A DNA stretch of 64,000 nt from Cutaneotrichosporon cavernicola (Eukaryota; Basidiomycota; Tremellomycetes; Trichosporonales; Trichosporonaceae), in NCBI RefSeq assembly GCF_030864355.1, contig NC_083394.1, positions 2,356,001 to 2,420,000 on the forward strand. Direction: 5' to 3'. The position numbers were made by a program, and so were the translations under genes. Below the pieces are notes generated by a model that saw only the letters and a list, made by a program, of their open reading frames with translations, did no database searches and had not been told where the DNA came from. Position 1 is the first letter of the stretch; each line of letters starts with the position of its first letter. Below are positions 53,685 through 64,000 of the stretch, one piece after another.

Positions 53685-56600
53685 CTACTCCATCTTGTCT
53701 TCGAGCCACTCGGGCATCGTGCCGCGGGTTATGCGCGAGCGATATGCTCTCGAGAAGGAGGAGAGGAGCGGGGCCGGGATGCTCTCGCTCGCTGGCACCG
53801 GTGGGGCGTTGAACGCCGAGGGCGGAGGCGGCGGAGGCGGCGGAGGCGGCAGCTGGATTTGGGGCACAGGGATTCTGCGCTTGCGCAGCGAGCCAGAGAG
53901 TTCGGCCGGCCCCGCAGGAGGAGGGGTTGGATGCGGGAACGACGTCGGAGCGGAGAAAGCAAGTGGAGGTCTAGGTACAGGTGGCGGAACCTCTGGTGTT
54001 GTGGGCGAGGCTGCGGCCAGTAGCTCCAGTACGGGTGGCGGTCCGACCAGCGCGGGTTGCGCCCTACTATTGCTCTTGGATGGGGATGGTGACGAACTTG
54101 GCGACCCGTTCCCGAACCATTCAACATCGGACGTGAATGAGAGGCGACGACTCGGACTTCTACTCCCACGGCCCTTGAGAGGGCGCTCGTCGCCTTTCTC
54201 GTCGTGTACCTCCTCGATGGCAATCGGAGACGGGAGAAGATGACCACTGAGGGATAAGCTGAGGGGTGAGCCGAGCGGAGAACCCAGCGACACAGCAGGC
54301 AGGCGAGGAGAGCGGGTAGGAGGCGATGGGAACGCGTCAAACTTGGTCGCCATCGGGATGCCAGCGGTCCGGAGGCCCACTGCTGAGGTGGAACGCCGCT
54401 TGCGCTGGTAGAAGAGGTCAGCCTCGTTGATGGTGTTGTGTGTGCTTGGCTCTACCGGGCTCACGGCCGTCTCGGGACGCGACGTCTGGCGTGATGGGGT
54501 GCGCGGTGTGTAGAGCTCGAGCTGAGAGATGTTCGGTGATTGGGACTCCCTTTTCGGCGACCGGGCTGGGCGCGGTGGCGTAGTGGATTGCGGCTTTGGA
54601 GGGTCAATGCGCGGCGCCTGGGTGTGCACCGCCTCAGTGTGCACGGGGGCCAGTACATCAAGCCCAAACGTCGTTGACACGCGTGATGGATCCGGCGAGA
54701 ATGACATCGATGTGTCTGCGACACCCGACATGTCCACAAAGGAAGTCGTGCGCTCCAGCTGCGTCGAGAAGGATGCGTCCAGAACAGCAGTGGACGCCAG
54801 GCTGTCGCGGCTGCGCGGCGCGTCGCCGAAGAACGCACTACCGCGCGGTGGCCGCTCAACCACCTCTCCTCTCTCATGGTTGTCGGTGCTCACCGCACGA
54901 TCAAAGACATAGCCGTCAGTTGACCAGCTCATCAGCTCCTCAAACGTGCCGTCCAAATGACCACACATACTGTCCCCGTGGGTCGCGTCTGCCGAGAAAC
55001 CACTCAATCGGCTCCCGAAGCTGACGTGACGCGAACTCGGCTGGCGCCCGCGCCACACCTCGAACGATACGGGGCCCCGGGCCGACGTGAAGGTCTGGTC
55101 AGGGGACGAGGCCGCATCGAGCGGATGCATGGGCACAAATGTCGGCGTGAGCGGCGACAAAATGGGGAGCGAGACGAGGGAGTGCGAGGAAGGCGGGACG
55201 TCTTCAGTCGCCGTGGACGGGCGAGTGCGCTTCTGGATCTTGAGAGGAGAGGTTCCAGGTTCCGTCTCCTCTGACACACGCGCGAGTCCCATACTCGCCT
55301 GGATATCCTTAAAGATGGTGGTTGGGCTGAGCTCGGCGTCGGCGTAGAACTCGTTGGCCATCATTCCACTTCCGAACGCGTCCGCGAAAGTCAGCGGGGC
55401 CGTGCTCTCCTTTTTGCGGCGGCGTTGGGCGTTCCCGTTTCCGTTTACTGTGCCGGACCGGGCAAAGTCGAGATTCAGCACGCGCGGCGCCGATTCCCCA
55501 CGCCGGTGGACGGGCGCTGGTGGTGGCACTGACGCCTTTTCCAACGTCACAGATGACCGAATGGGGCGCACAATACACAGCTCGAACGCGTCCTGGATCC
55601 TCGCGCGGGTGCGTGCCCGCCATGCCCACTGGAGCTCGTTTTCGTCGCGCCATGTGGTCGCCGGGAAATGAACGGCCGCAGGGTCACGGCGACCCAGCAA
55701 GGCTTCGCTTGAGTGCGTCGTCTTCAGCGGACGCGCAAGGAAGAGGAGAAGGGTCAGGGCTGCGAGGGCAACCGCGACAATGCGCACCGCGACGTATGCG
55801 CAGGACGCCAGCACCAACCCACGGGCGTACGTCGTCAGTTCGGGGTCGAAGAAGCGCAGGTCGCGCCCCAGCCCACCAGCACTCGCATTCCAGTTCGAGA
55901 TGAGGAGAACACTCGCAATCCCAGCGCGCGCGGCCATCGGCACGAGTCCTGGAAGCAGCTGTACAACGAAGTGTGCCGTCTCGGGCAAAATGTCGAGTGC
56001 GTGTGGCGTGTGCCATGCACTGAGCCGGATGTGCAAGAGAAAGCAGAAGTGGTCGAAGCTCAGCAGGGACAGGTGGAGGTTGGCGTAGAGGGAGAGATAG
56101 ATCGGCTCGATCGCCGGCCGGACCCGCCGCCAGCGGCGGTAGTACTGGAAACCGACGCCATATCCCAGCCAGATGCCGAAAACCGATACAACCCAGAGGA
56201 CACCGTACCCCCCAGCAAGAAAGACCCAAAGGGAGTGGGAGGTGGGGGCGGGAGGGTACATGGCGCACTGCGCGAGCATGTACATGATGTTCACGTCGAA
56301 GAACTGAAGTCAGCCGGATGGTTGTAAGAGAGGACTCACGGCCCCAAGGAGGCCATTCCCGACCCATGTCACCCAGAGGAGGAACCATGCGACGCTCTGC
56401 GCAGCGCCCCGCACGATACCTAGGTTGAGCTCGCGTTTCCGAAACCGCGGGATCTCCACCACGCTGCTGAACGAATCAAAGTGGGTTCTGTGCGGCGTCG
56501 GCGAGAGGGAGAAGGACGGCGCCCAGCGCGCAGTGCCGGGCGGTAAGGGAGCAGAGCGTAAACCAGCGAAGACGTGGTCTGAGTAGCGGGTGCGTGTTGG

Positions 56601-57102
56601 GGTCGCAGTGGCTGGGAACGGCACACTGGCGCTGGCTGCGATACGCAGCGACGGCCGGCCGCGCTTCGACGCGACTGCAGACTTCGAAGTCGACATCACG
56701 GGGGAGGCAGAGGGCGCGTCACTGCCAGCCTGCACGTCGGTGCTGCTCATGTCCGACATCGGTGGGATCACTACGATGTCTGGGACAACCTCTGCCTGTC
56801 AGCGCGGGGTTTGTTAAGCGACGCCACATACCTGCGTGCGACCGGCTGCGCGATGGCGCATAAGAGGGAGTGGTGGCATTGAAAAGCTGCGGGAGACACA
56901 GCGTGTCTGGGTCGTCCCCTGCGTATATGTCCCTGCATTCCTCAGCCTTGTCCGCACCGCCCTTGTCCTACAAGGCTGGCGCAGCCACGCGCGCGGTCTG
57001 GTTCTCTTGAGTAATTTCCTGGCTGTAGAGGCACTCTGGTGCACCTGCTTGGCGTCCAGCAGGCTCGGGCGGCAGGGCCGTATTCATCTTCGTGTCAGAC
57101 AT
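53685..57102 (-). CDS. Orphan polytopic membrane protein with long disordered C-terminus
   Basis: Four exons: 57045-57102, 56832-56918, 56340-56791, 53685-56303; 1,071 aa, in phase. The first two exons are less certain. Residues about 150-430 contain roughly five hydrophobic segments (VAWFLLWVTWVGNGLLG; LWVFLAGGYGVLWVVSVF; VYVAVRIVAVALAALTLLLF-like). The remaining 650 residues are Ser/Pro/Thr-rich, include SPKR, RTPSR and other kinase-like sites, and end in a proline-rich run before the basic terminus MPEWLEDKME. No homologue is recognised; a fungal cell-cortex or organelle-membrane adaptor would fit but is unproven. Confidence 0.7.
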
Positions 57103-57677
57103 TCCTGTTCGTCAGGAGCGGCCCCTGGCGCGCTTTCGTTCGGTCGTGTATTCCGGCTCGCCAGCGAGCGGATGGACTCTGTCCTTGTCGTCAGTAACCG
57201 TGGAGTGTGTAGTTGAGACCTTGTCGTGTGCTGGAAGAAGTGGCACTGAGGGCCCTACATCTGTAATGACGCCCCAAGGATGGGTAGCTTTCGGTACCAG
57301 CGACGCACAGACCATGTTGGCGGTCATAGCGGTGGGTGGCAGGCAGGGGATGATGGCTGGCATAAGGCATCAGCTCGTCAGCGTACTCGCTCGAGACAGC
57401 ATCCAAGCAGGTTTGTCTAGTCCGGGGATTGGGCAACGAGTACACTCAAGGAAGGTGTGATTGACGATCGAATCAATGTGAGTGCACGCCCATGATCATC
57501 AACGACCAAAATGATCACGTGATCACCGCGTGGCCTCCACCACGCGTGTCCACCGGAGATGACTGGATGACCTCACCCGACTTCAGCAATAACAATCTCA
57601 CATTCTCATTGCCTTCTGCTCCGCATCTCTCCCATTCACATACATTTCTTGACTGCCAACTCGAGTTCATATATCCT
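57103..57677. promoter_or_regulatory. Divergent region, orphan membrane protein / DNA ligase IV
   Basis: 575 bp between opposed starts. A short ATATATCC stretch lies just before the ligase ATG. A TGATCACGTGATCA palindrome near 57511-57524 could bind a bHLH factor, but that is conjecture. Confidence 0.4.
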
Positions 57678-60600
57678 ATGCCTGCACCCAGGTTCTACCA
57701 GGGCCGCCGGCAGGCGTTACCTCCCTTAGGCTCCCAACCAAAGGACGAGGACGATGCCGAACTCCCATTATCCCAGGCCGCACAATTAGCACCGCCGACT
57801 CAACTCGAGCGCCCGCGCGAGTGCGTAAACCGGTTCCAAACGCCACCTTTCTCTGTGATTTGCAGCGTGATGGACCGGCTGCGCACAGAGGAGGCCGGCA
57901 AGCGCAAGGAAATCCTTACGCGGTTCATGAGCCAGTGGCGGCACAAGGTCGGGAACGACCTGTACCCCCTTATCCGGCTACTCCTCCCCGACGTATGTAT
58001 ACATTCCGGTGATGGGATATTGATGCTAGCGTGATCGAGAACGGCCGGTCTATAATCTCAAAGAGGCGATGCTCGCCAAGTCTTACATCGAAGTCCTGGG
58101 GATCGACAAGCACTCCGACTCGGCGCTGCGCCTCACCAAGTGGAAGCAGCCGGTCGAGGGCCAGGTGCGCTGCCGCTCATCTCGCCAGCTGAATCCAGAC
58201 CGACAGCGGAGCCGGCGACTTTGCGCGCGTGTGCTACCATGAAATTGCGGCGCGGTCGACGGTGGAGGAGGGCAAGCTGTCGGTCGAGGCCGTCAACACT
58301 CTGCTCGATCGTTTAGCGGCTGGCAAGATGAAGCAGTAAGTGGTGCGGCTGGTGGTGCCAACTTACTTCAGAGCCGACTACGTGCCCATCCTTCGTCGCA
58401 TCAATGAGCAGTGCACACCAAGCGAGCAGGAGTGGATAATCCGTATCATTCTGAAAGGTGAACGATGTCTCAGCCACGCTGAAAGTAGACCTCCGCATCT
58501 CGATTCGCGAGAAGGCCGTCTTCGCGTGCTTCCATCCGGATGCTGCCACGCTCTTCAACGTGTGCTCCGACCTGAAGCGCGTCTGCTGGACGCTCTACAA
58601 GCCCGAGATCCGCCTTGAAAAGAGCGTACGTTTTCCAAGAAGGCCGAGCTGAATACAGCAAGCAAACATCGAGCTGTTCCGATGTTTCCTTCCCCAGCTG
58701 TGCCACCGCTCTCCATCGTCCTCGCACGACGCCATCGCCAAGCTCGTCGGCGCACCGAACGCCGAGTTCATCATAGAGGAGAAACTCGACGGAGAACGAA
58801 TTCAGCTGCACATGCGCGGCAGTGGGACGGAGTGGTTTTACTGCTCGCGCAAAGCCAAAGACTATAGTGAGCGTACGTTGACGGGCACGACTAACCTAAG
58901 CGTACCTCTATGGCTCCCATATCGGCGAGGGAAGCTTGACTCAATACCTCTCTGGCGTATTCCAAGACGACGTTCGCAAGTGAGTCGATTATGATCCACC
59001 CTAGGCTGACTGGCTAGTATCATTCTCGACGGCGAGATGATGGTCTGGGACCCGATCCTTGAAAAGTACCTTGCCTTCGGAACTCTGAAGACGGCGGCAG
59101 GAGGTGAGTGTAGACGAGAAGCCTTCGCTGACAGACAAGATCGCATCGCAGACGAGAATTCACCTCGTCCTTGCTGTCCGTTAAAGATGAAATGTGCTGA
59201 CATGCAGTCAAAGTCTTCGACATCTTATTCCTCAACGACCGGTGTCTCACAGGCGCTCGCCTTTCAGAACGGAAGCGCCTACTCAAGTCTGGTCGTGTCT
59301 TCCGAAACCTCGAGGATTACAAAGGTCGCATCGAGTTCGTCGATGAGGAGAGAGGAAAGAGCGGAAAGGACATTCGCGCTATGCTCGAGCGCATCCTAGA
59401 ATCCAAGTACGTTTCCACCACCTCACGATGACTGATATCTCCAGAGGCGAGGGTATCGTTGTGAAGAGGTCCGACAGTCAATACGTCACGAACTCGCGAG
59501 CTTCAGACTGGGTCAAGGTCAAGCCCGAGTACGCGGACCAGATGGGGGAGGTGAGCCTAAGTGACATATTGAAAACTCACACAGAACCTTGATCTCCTGG
59601 TCCTCGGAGGATGGTGGGGCAAGGGAGGACGGACGGGAAAGATCTCTTCCCTGCTACTGGGTCTTCGTGTTCCACAAGAAGATGACGGCTCGGGCGAACT
59701 ACCAATATTCGAGACCTTTGCGAGTGTGGGGTCTGGTATGAGCCACGAGGACTATGAGTGGATTGTGTGAGTTAGCCGTTCGTGACAGAGCTGACAGGAA
59801 GGAACAAGCACAGGCAGCACTGGAAGTCCTTTGACCGCCGGAACCCTCCCACGTGGATGAAGGTAGGAGCTGTCGGGATCGATGACAAACGTAGGTCGCA
59901 CATCGCAGGAGGAACTGATGCCTAGCGGATGTCTATATCGAGCCCGACAAGTCGTTTGTGATGGAAGTTAAAGCCTCAGAGATTGTTTCGCCAGGTGAGT
60001 CTCAAGCTCTTCGGACCATTGATGGGCAGCTACCGGCTACGGCGCTGGCTACACCCTCCGCTTCCCGCGCTGCCGCTTTATTTTCTGGGATCGTGCGAGT
60101 CGCAATCAGCCAACAAGCGAAGAGCACCGTGATCGTGACATGTGGAATTGCGTACGTGCTCAGTTCCTGGCTGTTTTGCTTACAGTGCAAGCTCAGTGTT
60201 GAGGAGTTCATGACCCTGCTCCAAAAGCCCAAGAAGAGGTATATGGATGACGAGAATGGAACGTGAGATCAACCTCTGTAGTCGCACTGACAATAACAGG
60301 GCCACTCGCAAGAAACCCAAAATCACCCAGAATCGCGGAAAGGTCGAACTGTTCTCTGATTTCAAGGGACAGAAGATGTCCGAAGACGGTGTGGAAGACC
60401 ACATCTTCCGCGACATCACGTTCTGTGAGTTCGTGCGACTGAACCAGCTCACACGAGTTATCCCCAAGGACGCTCCAGGTCACACAAAGAAGGAACTGGA
60501 GGCGATCGTGTTCAAGCACGGTGGCGATTTCACACAAGCCCAGCTGGCGGACAACTCTGCCCTGGTAATCTCATGGGACGATAAGAGTGCGTCAATCGCG

Positions 60601-61782
60601 ATGACATACTGGTGGGATGCTGACGTACAGCTCCGCGAGTAAAAGCCCAGATCCGGAAGGGCATCAGCGTTGTGAAGCCTCAGTGGATTTTCGAGTCCAT
60701 CAAGCGGCAGCGGCCTATTCCTCTGCTCAAGGAGTATGGTTTTCGCATGCTCAGAGCTGACACCAGCCTTCTCGTCTTTGCGTCAGAAGACGCGTCCGGC
60801 CAGAGGTACTTCAACATGACCGTCGAAGAGATGGACAAGGTGTCGCTTGTTCGCGACCGCACCGGCTCGGCCTTAATTTCTGTTCTCGACGGTGAGGAAG
60901 AGAAATCGGGTGACGACGCCAAGTCATCGTCAGCAGCCGAAGGCTCGCCACCGCCAATATCCCAGGCTGCGCAGCGCGTTGCGGCGCGGGACACGGAGTG
61001 GGGTGTTCAGCGGCCGTCAAACCGTTCTTCGCCAGTCAGCTCGCCAGCCGACTCTGACGCAGAGACCGCCGAAGACGAACGCGAGGCCTTGCGCGACGAG
61101 GAGGAGGATCAGGATGAAGAGGAGGAGTACGACGACGATGTGAGCCTTCCCACCCTTTTCTCTCTAGCTGACTCATTAAGCTTCCCGCGACAGCACAGAG
61201 CCAGACAGCCGCCCGGCCCGAGATCCAAAGCCAAACCGTGGGCCGCTCTGCCGAAGGATCGGTACCAGAGAACCCGCTCTTCCGTGTGATGGAGAAGAGC
61301 AGCCCCCCCAAGGATGTGAGACTACATCCGTCCTCACTGACATCAGTACCAGCCGATGGGCATGGGTGCCGACGACTACGACGAGGACTTGATCTTCACG
61401 CACCTCGTGTTCTACATGGATACTGCGACCAACGCCAAGAGGAACGGTTTAGCCAATTCGGTACCGTCTACAGAGACGATGCGGCAGTAGGTCACTGGTT
61501 GAGCTCACTAACGACAGCCTCGTGGACGCGGAGGAGAAGATCCGTTGTCACGGTGGGCGCGTCACTGACGACGTGGATTATCCGGGCCTCACGCACATCA
61601 TCATGGACGATGAAGACTCGGGCCGCTACGCCGAGCTAATGCGCCGCACTTCAAAGCCCAAGCTCAAGCACATCGTGCTCCCATCTTGGGTGGACGAGAG
61701 CCTGGAAGAGGACACCCTTATGGACGAGGATTGTGAGTTGCCGTCGAGGATGAGCTGACCCACAGCGCATAAGCCTCGGTAA
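57678..61782 (+). CDS. LIG4: DNA ligase IV (Dnl4/LIG4)
   Basis: ATP-dependent ligase of non-homologous end joining, acting with XRCC4/Lif1. Twenty-four exons between 57678 and 61782 give 1,074 aa, closing in phase throughout. The N-terminal domain starts PFSVICSVMDRLRTEE. The catalytic lysine K312 sits in EEKLDGER; motif III appears as ILDGEMMVWD, then EGIVVKRS and WVKVKPEY, motif V. BRCT 1 begins near ITFFIPKDAPGH, and BRCT 2 near LIFTHLVFYMD; the XRCC4-binding linker lies between. Introns are 31-61 nt; one exon is 24 nt and the last is 17 nt (TCGCATAAGCCTCGG-type end). Several introns are frame-preserving and stop-free. Confidence 0.94.
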
Positions 61783-62131
61783 CCTGTGCCCAAGATCAGG
61801 AGAGATTAGATACTGTATTTGTTCAGTTAGACTCTGGCCGGAACCCCTGTATTTTCTCACACTGCTATCCATGATACTACGGGGCGAGACGAGACTATTG
61901 CAATGTCACAACTAGAGACAACACATCGTGCGTGGTGGTCGGTTGGCTCTACTCACTCGGCGAGGCGGCAGAGGGGAACTGAAGAGCCTGATAGCTGGTA
62001 GCGACGAGAGGTAGCGTGAATAGGGGTAGAGTAAAACAAGGTGAAGGTTGTTGCTACAGACAAATGGATCAAACATACGAGCACAGTGCAGTTGCCTGCA
62101 GACAAGAGAACCCAAGGAGACGCTGGCGAAC
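61783..62131. other. Intergenic between convergent genes
   Basis: 349 bp holding the ligase and forkhead 3' flanks. No gene is supported. Confidence 0.45.
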
Positions 62132-64000
62132 CTAGGACGCGACCCGGCGCCGCTTGCTGATGGGTGAGTCGATTTCTATCGCATCCCTGGGCCCGCGACT
62201 GGGCGAGTCAAGCGAGTAACTCGCCGGGTTGGTGGTCGGGCGAGGCGTCAAGTTGCCCTGTTCAAGAACTTCAAGGGGCTCGAGGGGGGTCGTGTTGGCC
62301 TGCTCCTGCTGCTGGTCCTCCTTCATACGGTCGAGACATCCCAACACCTCCCACAGAGGTGTGTTCAGTTGGTCCCGACCCGGAGTGAAGTTGGACCTCG
62401 CAGGCGTCTGGTACATGAGAGGCGTCTTCACGTTTGGCGTCCGCATGACAGCCGACGAGCGAGAGATTGGAGTCTTAGGAGGGCCACCCATGGTCTTTGA
62501 GGGCAGACCGGGGGTCCGGGGAGCAACGCCCGGAGTCTTTGGTGGAGCGACACGCTCGGCAGCGCGCGGCGCAAGACGGAGGTTGTCGTCGTCCTCCCCG
62601 AACGACTTCTTAAGGGGAGTCGGTTTCATCGCGAAAGGAGCATCTAACCCCGCAGGCGAACGCGGCCCGTTGGAGTGGACCTCCTCGGCTGGGTTCCATT
62701 CGCGCTGCAGACCACTCGGGTGGTGGTTGGCGCCACGAGGGATAGTGAGCGGCATCGGCGATGAAGTCGGCGACGACGATGTATGGGTGAGAGCCGGTGT
62801 CTTGAATGCACTCGAAGTCACGTTGTGGATGGAGCCAGACACTGGACCTGAAGGCACTTCCTGGCGCTTGTGAGCTGGCGTCTCAAATAGGTTGTCGTCG
62901 TCGTTGTTGAAGTAGTCGTTCATGTCCACTTGCGCCACTTCGTCAGGAGATGCCGGCTGGAAGGTGCGTCTGAGGATGGGTTGAGGCCTTGGAGGCCCAT
63001 TGGTTGAGAAGACGCCCTCCTCGTCTGGGACGGGAGGCTTGTTCTCCTGGCCCGCGAAGCTGTGGGGCGGCACCATAGACGGCAGGGGTGTGATCGTCCG
63101 CTTCTCTTTGGAAGCTGGAATGAACCGGAGAGGCTGGAGCTTCAGGGGACGCCCGGCGTCCTGCTCCTCAGGCTCAAAGTCGAGTCCGTCGTCCTCAACC
63201 TGGAGGCGATCTTGGCTGCCCTGTGGCTGAGGGGACATCCCACGAGGCATTACTGGCATCTGAGGAAGGCCTCGGATGGGCGCCTGAGGAGGAGGAGAGT
63301 GTATAGGCATCGCCATGTGAGGTTGGGATGGCATGGGCTGCGGCGGCATCGGCATCGGCATCGACATCGGCATCGGCATCGGCATTGAGTGCTGGAGATG
63401 AGACTGGAGGTGCGGTGGGCCGCCTTGTGGTGGTGGACCCCCCATCATCTCCTGTGGCGGTGGTGGGAGGACGAATGGGATTGGGTTAGAGGCCTGTGTG
63501 AGACCCTGCCGGTGCTTAGGGACCTTGCCGCGCTTGCCCTTCTTGGGGACGTACTCGACACCATCTGCCTCGGCCTTGGCCCGGGCCTTCTCCTCGACAC
63601 GAATGTCCCACTTGGTTTGGCGACAGTGAGGATAGTGAGGGTCGGACGGCGGAAAAGTCTTGGTGAACTTAGGAACACCGTCAGGGCCCATTTGCCAGTG
63701 ACACTTCTCCTCGTCTGGGATAGTCCAGATGCCGCCTTTACCAGGAGGGTGAATCTCTGAGCGAGGGATGGTCATGAAGATCTTGTGTATCGAGAGGTTG
63801 TGGCGGACAGAGTTGCGCCACTGGTCGTCATTCCTGAAGAATGGGTAACAGGTCGAGATGTACCGGTAAATGTGCTCAAGAGAAAGTCCTCCAGCCTGGG
63901 CGGCCAGGATGGCATTGCCGATCATCCACGCAAATGATAATGGCGGTCGCGTCTCCAACGGCAGTCCTGGAGGAATGCCCTCGACGCCCGGGTCCACGGC
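62132..64000 (-). CDS. Forkhead-domain transcription factor, 5' end outside the window
   Basis: The frame is open from the window edge to a stop at 62132, giving at least 621 aa; the true start lies beyond 64000. The forkhead domain is present near the visible N-terminus: PPLSFAWMIGNAILAAQAGG, LSLEHIYRYISTCYPFF, WRNSVRHNLSIHKIF and GKGGIWTIPDEE. An unusually acidic Lys-rich tail after the domain is followed by a Met-Pro-rich run near residues 200-230, then Pro/Ser/Thr-rich sequence with many TP and SP sites. It belongs to the Fkh/Sep1-type group controlling cell-cycle genes; exact subtype is not determined. Confidence 0.88.
   Translation of the reverse strand, partial: AVDPGVEGIPPGLPLETRPPLSFAWMIGNAILAAQAGGLSLEHIYRYISTCYPFFRNDDQWRNSVRHNLSIHKIFMTIPRSEIHPPGKGGIWTIPDEEKCHWQMGPDGVPKFTKTFPPSDPHYPHCRQTKWDIRVEEKARAKAEADGVEYVPKKGKRGKVPKHRQGLTQASNPIPFVLPPPPQEMMGGPPPQGGPPHLQSHLQHSMPMPMPMSMPMPMPPQPMPSQPHMAMPIHSPPPQAPIRGLPQMPVMPRGMSPQPQGSQDRLQVEDDGLDFEPEEQDAGRPLKLQPLRFIPASKEKRTITPLPSMVPPHSFAGQENKPPVPDEEGVFSTNGPPRPQPILRRTFQPASPDEVAQVDMNDYFNNDDDNLFETPAHKRQEVPSGPVSGSIHNVTSSAFKTPALTHTSSSPTSSPMPLTIPRGANHHPSGLQREWNPAEEVHSNGPRSPAGLDAPFAMKPTPLKKSFGEDDDNLRLAPRAAERVAPPKTPGVAPRTPGLPSKTMGGPPKTPISRSSAVMRTPNVKTPLMYQTPARSNFTPGRDQLNTPLWEVLGCLDRMKEDQQQEQANTTPLEPLEVLEQGNLTPRPTTNPASYSLDSPSRGPRDAIEIDSPISKRRRVAS

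Noticed and set aside
53680..54243. Plus-strand frame with Gly-rich run
   Set aside because: Antisense to the proline-rich end of the orphan membrane protein; the Gly run is complement of Pro codons.
57821..57880. Intron GTGCGT...TTTGCAG in the first ligase IV exon
   Set aside because: It would keep the frame, but removing it deletes PFSVICSV, which matches the conserved DNA ligase IV N-terminus. Kept as coding.
1..64000. CRISPR arrays, insertion sequences, retroelements, telomere repeats, or viral copies
   Set aside because: No spaced repeats, transposase, reverse transcriptase, terminal repeats or telomeric arrays were seen; the window is ordinary nuclear gene-rich DNA.

Overview
The window looks like nuclear DNA of a GC-rich basidiomycete yeast or mould, most likely a Tremellomycete near Trichosporonales. 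The evidence is dense fungal housekeeping genes on both strands, nearly all interrupted by tiny introns (31-60 nt). These introns typically end in a GCTGAC-like branch site a few bases before the acceptor AG. No bacterial operon, CRISPR array, transposon or viral gene was seen. The taxonomic call is inference; no rRNA or mitochondrial marker is present.

Layout. 0-9 kb: a Cys-rich orphan, tubulin-folding cofactor D and a Ser/Pro/His-rich orphan, all minus. 9.4-18 kb: a Gyp1-type Rab GAP, an RBM26/27-like PWI-CCCH-RRM RNA-binding protein, a cupin, a kelch relic, a small membrane methyltransferase and the PP2A activator PTPA. 18-31 kb: TRM11, PCH2/TRIP13, the GATOR2/SEA subunit MIOS/SEA4, the V-ATPase assembly factor VMA21, and a long gene that encodes Trm7 (FtsJ 2'-O-methyltransferase) and a Ser/Thr kinase in one frame. 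31-38 kb: an intron-containing tRNA-Gly, a mitochondrial orphan, farnesyl diphosphate synthase, a coding-like relic, a small orphan and a BAHD-like acyltransferase. 38-46 kb: Rab7/YPT7, NC2-alpha and a Gln-rich ARID protein of SWI1 type. 46-49.6 kb is gene-poor. 49.6-64 kb: sphingolipid fatty-acid 2-hydroxylase, an MFS transporter, an orphan polytopic membrane protein, DNA ligase IV with 24 exons, and a forkhead factor cut by the window edge.

The genes are mostly unrelated housekeeping functions, as usual in fungi. Weak themes: MIOS, VMA21, Rab7 and Gyp1 all concern the vacuole, TORC1 or Rab traffic, and MIOS and VMA21 share a 182-bp divergent promoter. Trm11 and Trm7 both methylate tRNA.

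Exon models were built by hand from splice consensus, reading-frame phase and remembered family motifs. Each multi-exon model given with residue counts closes in phase. The most unusual items are the Trm7-kinase fusion, a 9-nt microexon in NC2-alpha, introns as short as 31 nt (several stop-free and a multiple of three), and a gene-poor 3.5 kb block upstream of the SWI1-like gene.
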